Assembly: GCA_964525165.1 (NCBI GenBank)
Contig: CAZGGG010000021.1
Coordinates: forward strand, 1 to 46,984
Origin: JAWLFI01 sp964525165
GTDB lineage: Bacteria > Bacteroidota > Bacteroidia > Chitinophagales > Saprospiraceae
Direction: 5' to 3'
Length of the DNA: 46,984 nt
In this document: positions 24,441-32,829 of the stretch, in pieces
Position numbering within the stretch: position 1 is the first letter of the stretch
How the letters are laid out: the number at the start of each line of letters is the position of its first letter
Program-made: the position numbers and the translations under genes
The notes under the pieces: generated by a model
Told to the model about the DNA's origin: nothing
Databases searched by the model: none
The model's input: the letters and a program-made list of their open reading frames with translations, nothing else

Positions 24441-25520
24441 ATGCCACAATCTGCCATAAAAATTACCGGAACAGGTAGTTATATACCCAAGAATATTACC
24501 ACAAATGAAGACTTCGCCAAAAATGAGTTCTACGATACAGGTGGAAAGCCTTTTGATAGGCCTCATGAAGAAATCGCCAGAAAGTTTCAAGCGATTACAG
24601 GGATTCAGGAGCGACGATATGTAGACCCGGAACAGTTGGCATCAGATATCGGAGCGATAGCAGCAGAAAGAGCCATAGAAGATGCAGGCATAGATCCGGA
24701 GTCGATTGATCAGATCATTGTGGCTCATAATTTTGGGGATGTGCGTTCAGGAACCATTCAAACGGATATTCTTCCCAGTCTGGCCTCTCGCATAAAACAC
24801 GCCTTACAAATTCAAAACCCTGCTTGTGTGGCCTACGATGTCCTTTTCGGTTGTCCGGGATGGATTCAGGGTATGATTCAGGCAACAGCCTTCATCAAGG
24901 CGGGCATGGCTAAGCGATGTTTGGTGGTAGCTACAGAAACGCTCTCCCGAGTGCTGGATATGCATGATCGCGATTCCATGATTTTCGCAGATGGTTCCGG
25001 TGCTTGTATTGTTGAGGGGGTGGAAGGTTCCTCAAAGGAAGGGATTATTGGAATGGAGTCCGGAACTTGGGCACAGGATGAAACCTACTACCTGTTTATG
25101 GGAGAAAGCAATATCTCGGAGGCTGACCCGAGGGTTCGATATATTAAAATGCATGGTCGCAAAATCTATGAATTTGCATTGACCAAAGTTCCTCAGGCAA
25201 TGAAGAGCTGTTTGGATAAAGCCGGTGCCGACATTCATGACGTGAAGAAGATCCTCATCCATCAGGCAAATGAAAAAATGGATGCTGAAATCATCAAGCG
25301 CTTGTTTCGTCTATATAAAGTAAGAAATATACCCGAAGGAATTATGCCCATGAGTATTCATAAACTGGGAAACAGTTCTGTTTCAACAGTCCCTACCTTA
25401 TTGGATCAGATCCTGAAAGGGACCAGTGAAGAGAAGCATGAAATAAACAAAGGAGATTTGATTCTGATGGCCTCTGTAGGTGCGGGTATGAATATTAATG
25501 CCATTGCCTATCAATATTAA
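24441..25520 (+). CDS. 3-oxoacyl-ACP synthase III family protein (FabH-like)
   Basis: Thiolase-fold condensing enzyme of 359 residues. The triad is visible: Cys138 in FGCPGW, His274 in IHQANEKM and Asn311 in LGNSSVSTVPTLL. Like FabH it should condense an acyl-CoA primer with malonyl-ACP. The extra N-terminal stretch with DFAKNEFYDTGGKPFDRPHEEIARKFQAITGIQERRY is characteristic of the longer FabH-like paralogues found beside lipid or secondary-product genes, so the housekeeping fabH may lie elsewhere. The SGNH hydrolase starts eight bases after the stop, suggesting a joint role in making or trimming an acylated product. Confidence 0.88.
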   Translation: MPQSAIKITGTGSYIPKNITTNEDFAKNEFYDTGGKPFDRPHEEIARKFQAITGIQERRYVDPEQLASDIGAIAAERAIEDAGIDPESIDQIIVAHNFGDVRSGTIQTDILPSLASRIKHALQIQNPACVAYDVLFGCPGWIQGMIQATAFIKAGMAKRCLVVATETLSRVLDMHDRDSMIFADGSGACIVEGVEGSSKEGIIGMESGTWAQDETYYLFMGESNISEADPRVRYIKMHGRKIYEFALTKVPQAMKSCLDKAGADIHDVKKILIHQANEKMDAEIIKRLFRLYKVRNIPEGIMPMSIHKLGNSSVSTVPTLLDQILKGTSEEKHEINKGDLILMASVGAGMNINAIAYQY

Positions 25521-25528
25521 ATGTACCA

Positions 25529-26323
25529 ATGGGTCGCCATCTTCAATTTGTGTTTCATCTGCTATGGATGCTACCTTTGTTGCCTTTTCTGTATATCCTG
25601 GGAAAACGCTTAAGAGCTAACTTTCCTGATTTGCCGGAACCCGGAGACACCAAAGGTGTTTATCCAGGCTCCGAAAATGCGGGACAACCCCTTAAGGTTT
25701 TAATTCTGGGTGAGAGTACCATGGCCGGTGTTGGTGCTCGGACGCATGAGCAGGCATTTGCCGGCACCCTTGCAAGACAGCTGGGTGAATCACTTCAAAG
25801 AGAAGTTCAATGGGAGGTACAGGCACAGTCAGGGATCACACTAAAAAGATTATCGGCAGAGGTTGTATCTAAACTCAAGACTCAAGAGGTTCATTTGGTT
25901 GTTATCGGCATGGGTGCAAATGATGCTTTTCATTTAAACCCACCCTATCGATGGAGGCGGCATTTAAAAATGCTGACAAGGCAATTGTACAAACGCTTTC
26001 CGGAGGCCCCCGTTTATTATTGCAGTATGCCGCCGATTAAGGATTTTACGGCTTTTCCTCCGATGATGAAACGAATCATTGGAGCTTGGAGCCGTCTGCT
26101 CTGCTTGGAGTTGCAAGATTATGTGGCTAGGGAAGAAAACGTATACTTTGACAACCGCCCCATTCAATTGGAGCGCTGGGTTTCCCATTTGCCGAAAGGC
26201 GGAACCCTTCAAGACTTATTCAGTGATGGGGTGCATCCTTCTGAGGCAGGATACCAAATTTGGGCCAAAAAGATGGGGCGTTTCATCATGCAAAAGACAG
26301 CAGCTGTTAAACATATGTTATGA
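25529..26323 (+). CDS. SGNH/GDSL-type esterase
   Basis: 264 residues. A membrane-spanning or signal-anchor segment lies at about residues 7-24. Block I is ILGESTMAGVGA with nucleophile Ser63, where Glu replaces the Asp of GDS. Block III is GMGANDA with Asn131, and block V is DGVHPSEAGY with Asp233 and His236. The block II Gly is less clear. These residues define an SGNH hydrolase such as a lysophospholipase-like or acyl esterase. It follows the FabH-like synthase by eight bases. The 12-base word, in reverse orientation, lies at 26188-26199 within codons for HLPKG. Confidence 0.85.
   Translation: MGRHLQFVFHLLWMLPLLPFLYILGKRLRANFPDLPEPGDTKGVYPGSENAGQPLKVLILGESTMAGVGARTHEQAFAGTLARQLGESLQREVQWEVQAQSGITLKRLSAEVVSKLKTQEVHLVVIGMGANDAFHLNPPYRWRRHLKMLTRQLYKRFPEAPVYYCSMPPIKDFTAFPPMMKRIIGAWSRLLCLELQDYVAREENVYFDNRPIQLERWVSHLPKGGTLQDLFSDGVHPSEAGYQIWAKKMGRFIMQKTAAVKHML
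26188..26199 (-). repeat. 12-base word CCTTTCGGCAAA, copy 5
   Basis: Exact copy on the minus strand inside the SGNH esterase gene; the coding strand reads HLPKG. Confidence 0.85.
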
Positions 26324-26348
26324 TGAAATTATGCGCAGCTAAAATTCT

Positions 26349-26356
26349 TATTTTTG
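26349..26356 (+). promoter_or_regulatory. Candidate -7 element (TATTTTTG) upstream of a small lipoprotein gene
   Basis: Fits TAnnTTTG exactly and lies 53 bases before the ATG at 26410. No good -33 TTTG is seen at the usual spacing. Confidence 0.3.
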
Positions 26357-26409
26357 ATGGAGAAGAGTAAGTGCATTTGATGTTTGTTAGAAGATAAAAA
26401 ACGAAAATA

Positions 26410-26775
26410 ATGATGAAAAAATATTTGATTCTTATCGCAATGGGTATGCTATCCTTGTCAAGCTGCGCGATTCACCAAGGCTTAACTTCCAATGCTAACC
26501 TCAATACCACCCAGGTGGTACTAGAAGAAAACAACTTTGAAGTTGTGGATCAGGTACAAGGCGAATCTACTGCCTTTTTTGTGTTTGGTATCGGAGGAAT
26601 CACGAAAAAAGCTATGATTGCAGAAGCCAGAGCAGATATGTTGAGAAGAGCCAATATTGTGGGTTCTTCCAAAGCGATTATTCACGAGACGGTTGAAATT
26701 CAACACTCATTCTTTCCGTTTGTGCGGACCTATACGGTTACGGTATCGGGATTTGTGGTAGAGTTTAAGGGCTAG
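26410..26775 (+). CDS. Small lipoprotein (DUF6567-like)
   Basis: 121 residues with lipobox LSLSSC (Cys at about residue 19). The mature part is short: LNTTQVVLEENNFEVVDQVQGES, a hydrophobic FFVFGIGGITKKAMIAEARADML segment, then a strand pair ending VTVSGFVVEFKG. I relate it to the Bacteroidota DUF6567 lipoproteins by recall of the overall pattern; no function is known. It converges on the cyclase gene, with a strong hairpin in the 86-base gap. Confidence 0.65.
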   Translation: MMKKYLILIAMGMLSLSSCAIHQGLTSNANLNTTQVVLEENNFEVVDQVQGESTAFFVFGIGGITKKAMIAEARADMLRRANIVGSSKAIIHETVEIQHSFFPFVRTYTVTVSGFVVEFKG

Positions 26776-26795
26776 ACTCTTAAAAAAGGATATTG

Positions 26796-26861
26796 AAGGC
26801 TTCAGTGCAAAGAAAAAAACATAATTGTTGAGATGTACAATAACTTTGCACTGAAGACCTT
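26796..26861. terminator. Long bidirectional hairpin between convergent genes
   Basis: CTTCAGTGCAAAG (26800-26812) pairs perfectly with CTTTGCACTGAAG (26844-26856). One bulged base (26857) separates it from four further pairs, AAGG (26796-26799) with CCTT (26858-26861). The 31-base loop includes an A-rich run, and T runs lie just beyond the right arm. Placed exactly between two convergent stop codons, it is best read as a two-way terminator. The arm length, greater than a normal terminator's with a long loop, leaves room for another role. Confidence 0.65.
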
Positions 26862-29066
26862 TTAGCTTGTTCTTTTTTCTACATACCACATGTTCATTTT
26901 CCCTTTTCCTTTTGTTTCCACCTCACCTCTGTTTTCAAAAGAAAATTGAGGATCCTCTTTGATGATTTCATAGGTGCTTTGACTGATATTGATCTTTCCT
27001 TCTTTACAGGACCCTTCTAGACGACTGGCTGTATTAACCGTATCTCCCCAGATGTCATACTGGAATTTCTTCACACCTACGATACCTGCAACCACCGGGC
27101 CACTATGAATGCCCACTCGTAACTCAAAGAATGGCTGGCTTTGTTCCAACTTTTCTTGTTTTCTTTTTTCGACCAGGTTCCTCATATCCAAGGCAGCTTT
27201 CACGACATCTGCAGCATGAGTGTGATTGGGTGTCGGTAAGCCGCCGGCAGCCATATAGGAGTCGCCTATGGTTTTGATTTTTTCAATGCCGTATTGAGTG
27301 CTGATTTCATCGAAAGCGGAAAAATAGAAATTGAGATCTGCTACCAGTTCTTTGGGTGACAGTTGTTGGGTCATTTGTGTAAACCCTTTAAAGTCGGTAA
27401 ACAAGACCGTTACTTGGTCAATTCTTTTTGACTGCGCGCTCCCGTTTAATTTTAACTCTGCAGCAACTTCTTCCGGTAGGATGTTGCTGAGCAATTCGTC
27501 TGAACGCTTTTTACCTCTTCGGATGCTAAATGCGAGGAGTAAAAGGAGGAACAAGCCACCACCGGAGGCAGCAAGAATTACGCGTTGTTTTGCCAGATCG
27601 GCATCTCTCTTTTCGAGTTCAATATTTTTTAGTGCCTCCTTTGCAGCAAATTCAAGGCTGTCTTCCAACAATTGTTTTTCGTAGGTATACTTATATTCCT
27701 GTCGCAGTAAGGCTCTTTGATTTTCTATTCGTGCGATACTGTCTTTTGCATGGATGTAAGTGTCTAACATGTCCAATGCTTGTTCAGGCTTCCCCAGTGC
27801 TTTATGGATTCTATATAAATCATAAGACGCATCTCTCACTTCAGCTAGGCTTTCATTGTTGAGGGCCATTTGATAAGCTTGAGTGCTGTAGGATAAGGCC
27901 TCTTTATACCTTTTCTTGTTCAGAAGAATGGTTCCAATATTTAAATAAGAATTGGTCAAACCTTTTTCATACCCCACCTCCTTTTTTAATTCTAAACCTT
28001 TCAGACAGTTTTTAAGGCCCTCATCTTCCTGACCTGCTTTGGCCTGTGCAAAGCCTAGGTTATTCAGTATAATTCCCATCGTTTTTCGATCCCCCATTTC
28101 TGTAGCCAAGGATAAGCTTCGCTCGAAATACTGCAAGGCCTCCTTAAATTCAGACATTTCAGCGTACGCACTTCCTATGTTGATAAGGGATTCTGTAATA
28201 CCTTCTTTATCACCTACCTCTTTGCTCAATTCCAACCCCCTTTGGTAGTAATTCAGCGCTCTTTCAAACTCTCCCTGACGCTCGTATAAAATACCAATAT
28301 TATCAAGGCAGTAACTAATATTTCGGAGGTCCTGAGTGGCTTCAGCTCTTTTTAAGGCACTACTTAAAAGCTCAATTGCTTGTACTTGGTCTCCTCTAAC
28401 TTTATGGACATTAGCCATACTTCTTTGCGCAAAAATGATACCCTCATCATCCTCATTGATTTCATACACCTCAAGAGCCTGTTCATAATATTCAAGGGCC
28501 TTTGTATAGTCTCCTTTTTTTTCATGGTATCTACCTAGTCCATAAAGCGCTCTACCCTTTGCACGCATATTTTCTGTTTCTATGCTTAAATCAAGGGATT
28601 TTTGCATGTATTCAAGAGCGAGAGCTTCTTTGCCACTCCTGGCGTATGCATTTCCAATATTGTAAAAAGCACTAGCTACTTTTTCATTTAACTGACCTTC
28701 CTGGAAAGAACTCAAAGCCTGATGAAATAAGTCCATAGCTTTTGTCATATCCCCTCTTAAAGCCCAGGAGATCCCTTGAGTATTCAGAGCTTCTCCGGCA
28801 TATCGAAATGATTTTATCTTTTCGGCAAGATCCAATTGTAAAGAAGCTAATTGATAAGCACTGTCCGGCCGAATATAGAGCATGACATCTTTGGATAGCT
28901 TCTGCATTGCACTCAAGCGTATGCTATCCTCTAAATCTGTGTTTTTCCAGAGGCTCCAAAGGCTATCTTGCTCTGTGTTGCCATGAACACCAGAGTTGGG
29001 TAGAACTACAACTAAGGCTAAAAGCACATATAAGAGAAGGAACTTCTGCATAAAAACTCTTTTCAA
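26862..29066 (-). CDS. TPR-containing transmembrane adenylate cyclase (class III)
   Basis: 734 residues: signal peptide (1-29), about eight tandem TPR units (65-445; for example NIGNAYARSGKEALALEYMQKSL), a charged coiled segment (445-495), one transmembrane helix (497-515) and a class III cyclase domain (520-734). Metal-binding Asp558 (FTDFKGF) and Asp602 (IGDSY) are present. Base-selecting Lys598 (IKTIGD) and Asp671 (QYDIWGD) match the ATP-specific pair of mammalian adenylate cyclases, and Asn678 and Arg682 (VNTASR) stabilise the transition state. It should therefore make cAMP in the cytoplasm under control of periplasmic TPRs. A second ATG at residue 6 is possible. The phospholipase gene with a cyclic-nucleotide-binding domain ends 36 bases upstream on the same strand, giving a likely operon. 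Confidence 0.93.
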   Translation of the reverse strand: MKRVFMQKFLLLYVLLALVVVLPNSGVHGNTEQDSLWSLWKNTDLEDSIRLSAMQKLSKDVMLYIRPDSAYQLASLQLDLAEKIKSFRYAGEALNTQGISWALRGDMTKAMDLFHQALSSFQEGQLNEKVASAFYNIGNAYARSGKEALALEYMQKSLDLSIETENMRAKGRALYGLGRYHEKKGDYTKALEYYEQALEVYEINEDDEGIIFAQRSMANVHKVRGDQVQAIELLSSALKRAEATQDLRNISYCLDNIGILYERQGEFERALNYYQRGLELSKEVGDKEGITESLINIGSAYAEMSEFKEALQYFERSLSLATEMGDRKTMGIILNNLGFAQAKAGQEDEGLKNCLKGLELKKEVGYEKGLTNSYLNIGTILLNKKRYKEALSYSTQAYQMALNNESLAEVRDASYDLYRIHKALGKPEQALDMLDTYIHAKDSIARIENQRALLRQEYKYTYEKQLLEDSLEFAAKEALKNIELEKRDADLAKQRVILAASGGGLFLLLLLAFSIRRGKKRSDELLSNILPEEVAAELKLNGSAQSKRIDQVTVLFTDFKGFTQMTQQLSPKELVADLNFYFSAFDEISTQYGIEKIKTIGDSYMAAGGLPTPNHTHAADVVKAALDMRNLVEKRKQEKLEQSQPFFELRVGIHSGPVVAGIVGVKKFQYDIWGDTVNTASRLEGSCKEGKINISQSTYEIIKEDPQFSFENRGEVETKGKGKMNMWYVEKRTS

Positions 29067-29102
29067 ACCGATTGCTCTTGTGTTTTGATGAAAACTATTT
29101 CG

Positions 29103-30869
29103 TTATTCGGTGTCTGTATTATCGTAATGGTTGAGCCATTCTTTTGTCTGTTGGTACCCCTTCTTTAAAATAGAGCGCCATTTCTTATTGTCCATAAATC
29201 CAACACCCTTAAGGTTCAGTTCAAGATAATGTGATACCTTTTTTTGTGTTTCGAGTTGCTTTTGTTGACTGCTTAGGGTTAGGGAATTGATAATAATAGA
29301 GGCAATGCCCGGCATTTTGTATTTCTTTTTTTTGCCTATCCATTTTGATGCAAGCATCTGTTTGGAAGTAGGGGTATCGTCAAAGTTCGTTTTCCGTTCA
29401 AAGACACTACTTAGTGCGATTGCGTAGATCTGTGAGACCGGAAATCGGTACATCGGTTCGATCGGGAGATTATCCATGACGGCACCATCAACGTGCAGGT
29501 AGTTATCGATAACAACAGGTGGAAAAATGCCCGGAATAGAAATACTCCCCCGGACGCTTCTCCAAATCGTACCTCTTTCATGAACGGCCATTTCTGCTTT
29601 TGAAAAATTTGTTGTGACACAAAAGGAATTGATCCAAAGGTCTTCCATTTTGTAATGTCCAAACATGTCTTTCAAAAATTTCGTCAATTTTTTGCCTGTT
29701 AGCAAGGAAGTAACCGGGACGTCCAGATCATTAGAGGTAATTTTCTTCTTTACAGACTCTTCACACTTCTGCTCTACTTTTTTAAGGTCAAAATCTTTAA
29801 AGGCCATAGTGATTCCATGGATGGCTCCGGCACTGGTTCCACCTATAAAGTCAATAGGAATTCCTTTTTCCATCATAGCTTTTACCACACCGATATGGGC
29901 AAAACCTTTCGCACCACCCCCACCTAAAACTAAGCCAACGGCTCTATTTGTGATAATCCGGCACAACCGACTAATATCCGGAGCATGATTCCTCCTGACA
30001 TGAATATGTAGTTCAAGGTTTCGGTTTTCAAACCATCGATCTGTGTTTCGCGGGAGTGCTTCTTTCGAGTCATGCAGCAACAAAAGATAAATCTTTTTAT
30101 GAAGTACTCCATCCTTATAAAAGTCAAGTTTCTGTTCAATTTCTCTCAGCTCAGCCGAACTGTTAAACGCTGCTGCAATGACAATAAGATCGGCATAAAT
30201 GCAGCTTTTTCGGGCCCAATCGACATCTTTTTCATCGATGACGAATAGGTTGGCACCTTCCTTTTCTTCAAGAGATTTGAAAAAGTCTGAAGGTGCCACA
30301 TCCGGAGCGGGCCGCTTGTCATGAATGTTTATTGGAACAGCTTGGTTTACTGAATGCGTCTGAATGGCATCCGTTAATGAATGGATATCTTCTTCAGTAT
30401 TTAAGTTTAGAAATGCAATATTTTTAGGAGCGGTTTTCTTGTGGTGCTCAAGTTCATTCCTTCTTAAGCGCTCGATGATGTATTTATGGGTAATGGAAGC
30501 TAGTTGAGGCCGATAACGGACGATAGACTCAAAGCTTTCCTTGTTGATTTTTAATACTTCAGACTTTCTAACGGCAAGGACAGAAGCCATTCTTTTCGCT
30601 CCGGTGAAAAAGGCTAATTCTCCCACAGGTTCACCTACACCGATATCACCGAGTACAATGTTCGCCCCTTGCTTCTTTTGAATTGCTCTTAATCGCCCCT
30701 TGGTCAGATAATAATAGGCATCTGCAGATGTATCTTGGTGAATTAAAATATCTCCTGTCTCTATTTCTATGAGCTCGCACATATTAAGAATCTCCCGTAA
30801 ATCATTGTCCGGTAAATCGGGAAACAAGTGCCTAATACGTTGCAAGGAAGAGTCGCCTACAAGATTCAT
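29103..30869 (-). CDS. Patatin-like phospholipase with cyclic-nucleotide-binding domain (NTE-like)
   Basis: 588 residues in three parts. Residues 15-135 are a cNMP-binding domain, with phosphate-binding cassette GELAFFTGAKRMASV (Glu84, Arg93). Residues 150-305 are the linker typical of neuropathy target esterase relatives. Residues 312-480 are the patatin domain, with oxyanion loop GGGGAKG, nucleophile Ser346 in GTSAG and Asp461 in DGA. No membrane helix is seen, so it is probably cytosolic or peripheral. The Glu/Arg pair of the cassette suggests it can still bind cAMP or a similar ligand, which may control lysophospholipase activity. It is followed by an adenylate cyclase in the same probable operon, so enzyme and effector may be paired. 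Confidence 0.92.
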   Translation of the reverse strand: MNLVGDSSLQRIRHLFPDLPDNDLREILNMCELIEIETGDILIHQDTSADAYYYLTKGRLRAIQKKQGANIVLGDIGVGEPVGELAFFTGAKRMASVLAVRKSEVLKINKESFESIVRYRPQLASITHKYIIERLRRNELEHHKKTAPKNIAFLNLNTEEDIHSLTDAIQTHSVNQAVPINIHDKRPAPDVAPSDFFKSLEEKEGANLFVIDEKDVDWARKSCIYADLIVIAAAFNSSAELREIEQKLDFYKDGVLHKKIYLLLLHDSKEALPRNTDRWFENRNLELHIHVRRNHAPDISRLCRIITNRAVGLVLGGGGAKGFAHIGVVKAMMEKGIPIDFIGGTSAGAIHGITMAFKDFDLKKVEQKCEESVKKKITSNDLDVPVTSLLTGKKLTKFLKDMFGHYKMEDLWINSFCVTTNFSKAEMAVHERGTIWRSVRGSISIPGIFPPVVIDNYLHVDGAVMDNLPIEPMYRFPVSQIYAIALSSVFERKTNFDDTPTSKQMLASKWIGKKKKYKMPGIASIIINSLTLSSQQKQLETQKKVSHYLELNLKGVGFMDNKKWRSILKKGYQQTKEWLNHYDNTDTE

Positions 30870-31353
30870 AATGATGGTTTACAAAAGCACTCAATTGACT
30901 TGAAACAAAAAAGAACGATGAAATTAGGGATAAGAAATATACGGTTTTAAATGAAATTCCAAGCTAGATAGATGGCGCACAAGTTCAAACGCTGACACTC
31001 TGTATACATGAAATTTATGCTACTCCGATAATGTGTTCGAGTAATCATTTTTTGCGTAAGCGCTAAAGGTCCTTGCAAACGATCTGAAATGATTTTTCCA
31101 ATTATCTGAGGAGCTCTCGAATAGTGAATATTAGCAGACCCAGCTAATACATTAATTTTGTTAGATTGATCTCTTTAAAGACATTTTGTAAGCTCCGGAT
31201 GAAACTGTTGTCTTTTAGTATTATCTTTTGTAAATCAGATTATAACACCTTGTTTAAAAATTCCAACTCATAACACCTTCATGAGCATATAGATCAAACG
31301 TTACGATTTATGATTATCTTCCATATATTTACGAAACTCCAAGCCGCATAAAG
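30870..31353. promoter_or_regulatory. Divergent intergenic region (484 bases) between the phospholipase and the HD gene
   Basis: No gene is seen. It should hold the promoter of the minus-strand phospholipase-cyclase operon at its left and that of the plus-strand HD-YitT pair at its right. TAATTTTG at 31153-31160 fits TAnnTTTG but is far from either start. The 10-mer ATAACACCTT is directly repeated at 31242-31251 and 31270-31279, spaced 28 bases, and could be an operator pair, though an AT-rich 10-mer repeat is not rare. Confidence 0.4.
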
Positions 31354-31935
31354 ATGGACTTCCCAAGTTTACAGTCATTCATATTAAAAAAGATGAATGA
31401 TCATTTATCCCCGAAACTACACTATCATGGTGTCCATCATACGATTTCTGTGATGAAGGCTTGCGGGACCATTGCAGATGCTGAGAATTTAGCTGAAAAT
31501 CACAAAATCGTTTTACAAACGGCGGCGCTTTTGCATGATGTGGGCTTCGTTTCGGACTTTCATCAACATGAAAAAGTAGGTGCCGCATATGCGTCCAAAA
31601 TTCTGCCTCAATATGGATATGCAAAGGCTGATATCGTGCACATACACGAAATGATCTTGGCTACTGAAATTCCTCAAGACCCCCAATCTCATTTGGCAGA
31701 AATTCTTTGTGATGCTGATCTGGCCTATTTGGGAAGCGATTACTTCTATACTATAGGTAATTTATTGTATTTAGAGTTTAAAGAGCGGCAGATTGTAGAG
31801 GATGAGCAGGGTTGGAATCATTTACAAATTCAATTTTTAAGCAAGCATACTTACTTTACGGATTATGCGAAAGAGCATTGGTCATTAAAAAAGAAAATGC
31901 ATTTAAACGAGATTAAACAGTCGGTTTTAAACTAA
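31354..31935 (+). CDS. HD-domain phosphohydrolase
   Basis: 193 residues. The HD superfamily metal ligands are visible: first His in HGVHHTISV, the HD pair in ALLHDVGF, later His in HIHEMILATE, and the Asp in ILCDADLAYLG. This His...HisAsp...His...Asp order is that of HD phosphohydrolases acting on nucleotides, including cyclic nucleotides and ppGpp. The exact substrate cannot be read from sequence. The YitT-family gene starts nine bases later, so the two are an operon, set between two cyclase-containing operons. Involvement in cAMP turnover is only a thought from position. Confidence 0.82.
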   Translation: MDFPSLQSFILKKMNDHLSPKLHYHGVHHTISVMKACGTIADAENLAENHKIVLQTAALLHDVGFVSDFHQHEKVGAAYASKILPQYGYAKADIVHIHEMILATEIPQDPQSHLAEILCDADLAYLGSDYFYTIGNLLYLEFKERQIVEDEQGWNHLQIQFLSKHTYFTDYAKEHWSLKKKMHLNEIKQSVLN

Positions 31936-31944
31936 AAAGAGAAT

Positions 31945-32829
31945 ATGTCGAATCATCATCCGATTTTGTGGAAGCAAATATTTTCATTGAGGAGTTTGTT
32001 GTACCTGGTTTTTGGCGTAGCCTCTGCGGTAGTAGCCTTAAAGGGCTTATTAATCCCTAATGAGTTTCTGGATGGTGGTATTACCGGAATATCCATTCTG
32101 TTGTATAAGACGCTCAAATGGCCCATGGAATTATTTCTTTTGGTCTTGAATATTCCGTTTCTCATTCTTGGATACAAGAAGATAGGGAAAACCTTTGCTA
32201 TACAATCATTCATAGCCATCCTACTTTTGATAACAGCCATGCATTTTGTTGAAATTCCAACTATGACAGAAGATAAAGTGTTGATTGCTGTTTTTGGGGG
32301 AGTCTTCATCGGGCTGGGAATTGGATTAGTCATCAGAAGTGGAGGAGTCATTGATGGATTCGAAGTTTTAGCAGACTATACGGATAAAATATCTTCTTTT
32401 AAGGCAACAGAAATTATTCTCTTCCTGAATACTTTATTGTTTTTGTCTGTGGCCTACTTCTTTGGTATCGAGTCGGTGATGTATTCTATTTTAACCTACT
32501 TTACGGCGGCTAAAACGACAGATTACGTGGTCGATGGATTTGAACAATACATTTCCCTCAATATTATTTCGCAAAAAGAAGATGAAGTAAAGTCTACCAT
32601 TGTTAATGATTTTGGCAAGGCGATAACGATATATAAGGGGGAAAGAGGGTACTTGCCGGACTCTTTTGAAGAACATTACGACTGCGATATTATCGTAACG
32701 GTGGTGACGCGATTAGAGCTGTATAGAGTCAAGCGAGCCGTTCGGGAAATTGATGGTTCAGCATTCTTTTTTGTTTCGACTATTCGCGAGGTCAGCGGAG
32801 GTGTCGTCAAGCAAAAGGCTCATCATTAA
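31945..32829 (+). CDS. YitT family membrane protein (DUF161/DUF2179)
   Basis: 294 residues: five or six transmembrane helices in the first 200 residues, including LRSLLYLVFGVASAVVALKGLLIP and the family-typical FLDGGITGISILLY and SGGVIDGFEVLADYT, then a soluble C-terminal DUF2179 domain (about 205-290) with GKAITIYKGERGYL and IIVTVVTRLEL. YitT proteins are inner-membrane proteins of unknown transport role. It is co-transcribed with the HD gene. Its stop TAA ends at 32829, directly against the stop of the convergent cyclase gene at 32830, so the two transcripts must overlap. Confidence 0.87.
   Translation: MSNHHPILWKQIFSLRSLLYLVFGVASAVVALKGLLIPNEFLDGGITGISILLYKTLKWPMELFLLVLNIPFLILGYKKIGKTFAIQSFIAILLLITAMHFVEIPTMTEDKVLIAVFGGVFIGLGIGLVIRSGGVIDGFEVLADYTDKISSFKATEIILFLNTLLFLSVAYFFGIESVMYSILTYFTAAKTTDYVVDGFEQYISLNIISQKEDEVKSTIVNDFGKAITIYKGERGYLPDSFEEHYDCDIIVTVVTRLELYRVKRAVREIDGSAFFFVSTIREVSGGVVKQKAHH

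Noticed and set aside
27331..27862. Two overlapping plus-strand frames inside the TPR cyclase gene
   Set aside because: They are antisense shadows of a gene with full motif support and give Ser/Phe-rich nonsense.
26862..30869. CBASS-type anti-phage operon
   Set aside because: CBASS uses CD-NTase enzymes, not class III cyclases, and there are no Cap accessory genes. Patatin effectors are known in CBASS, but the domain layout here is NTE-like.
31242..31279. Direct repeat ATAACACCTT as an operator
   Set aside because: A single AT-rich 10-mer repeat in a 484-base region can occur by chance about one time in ten, so it is only mentioned in the region entry.
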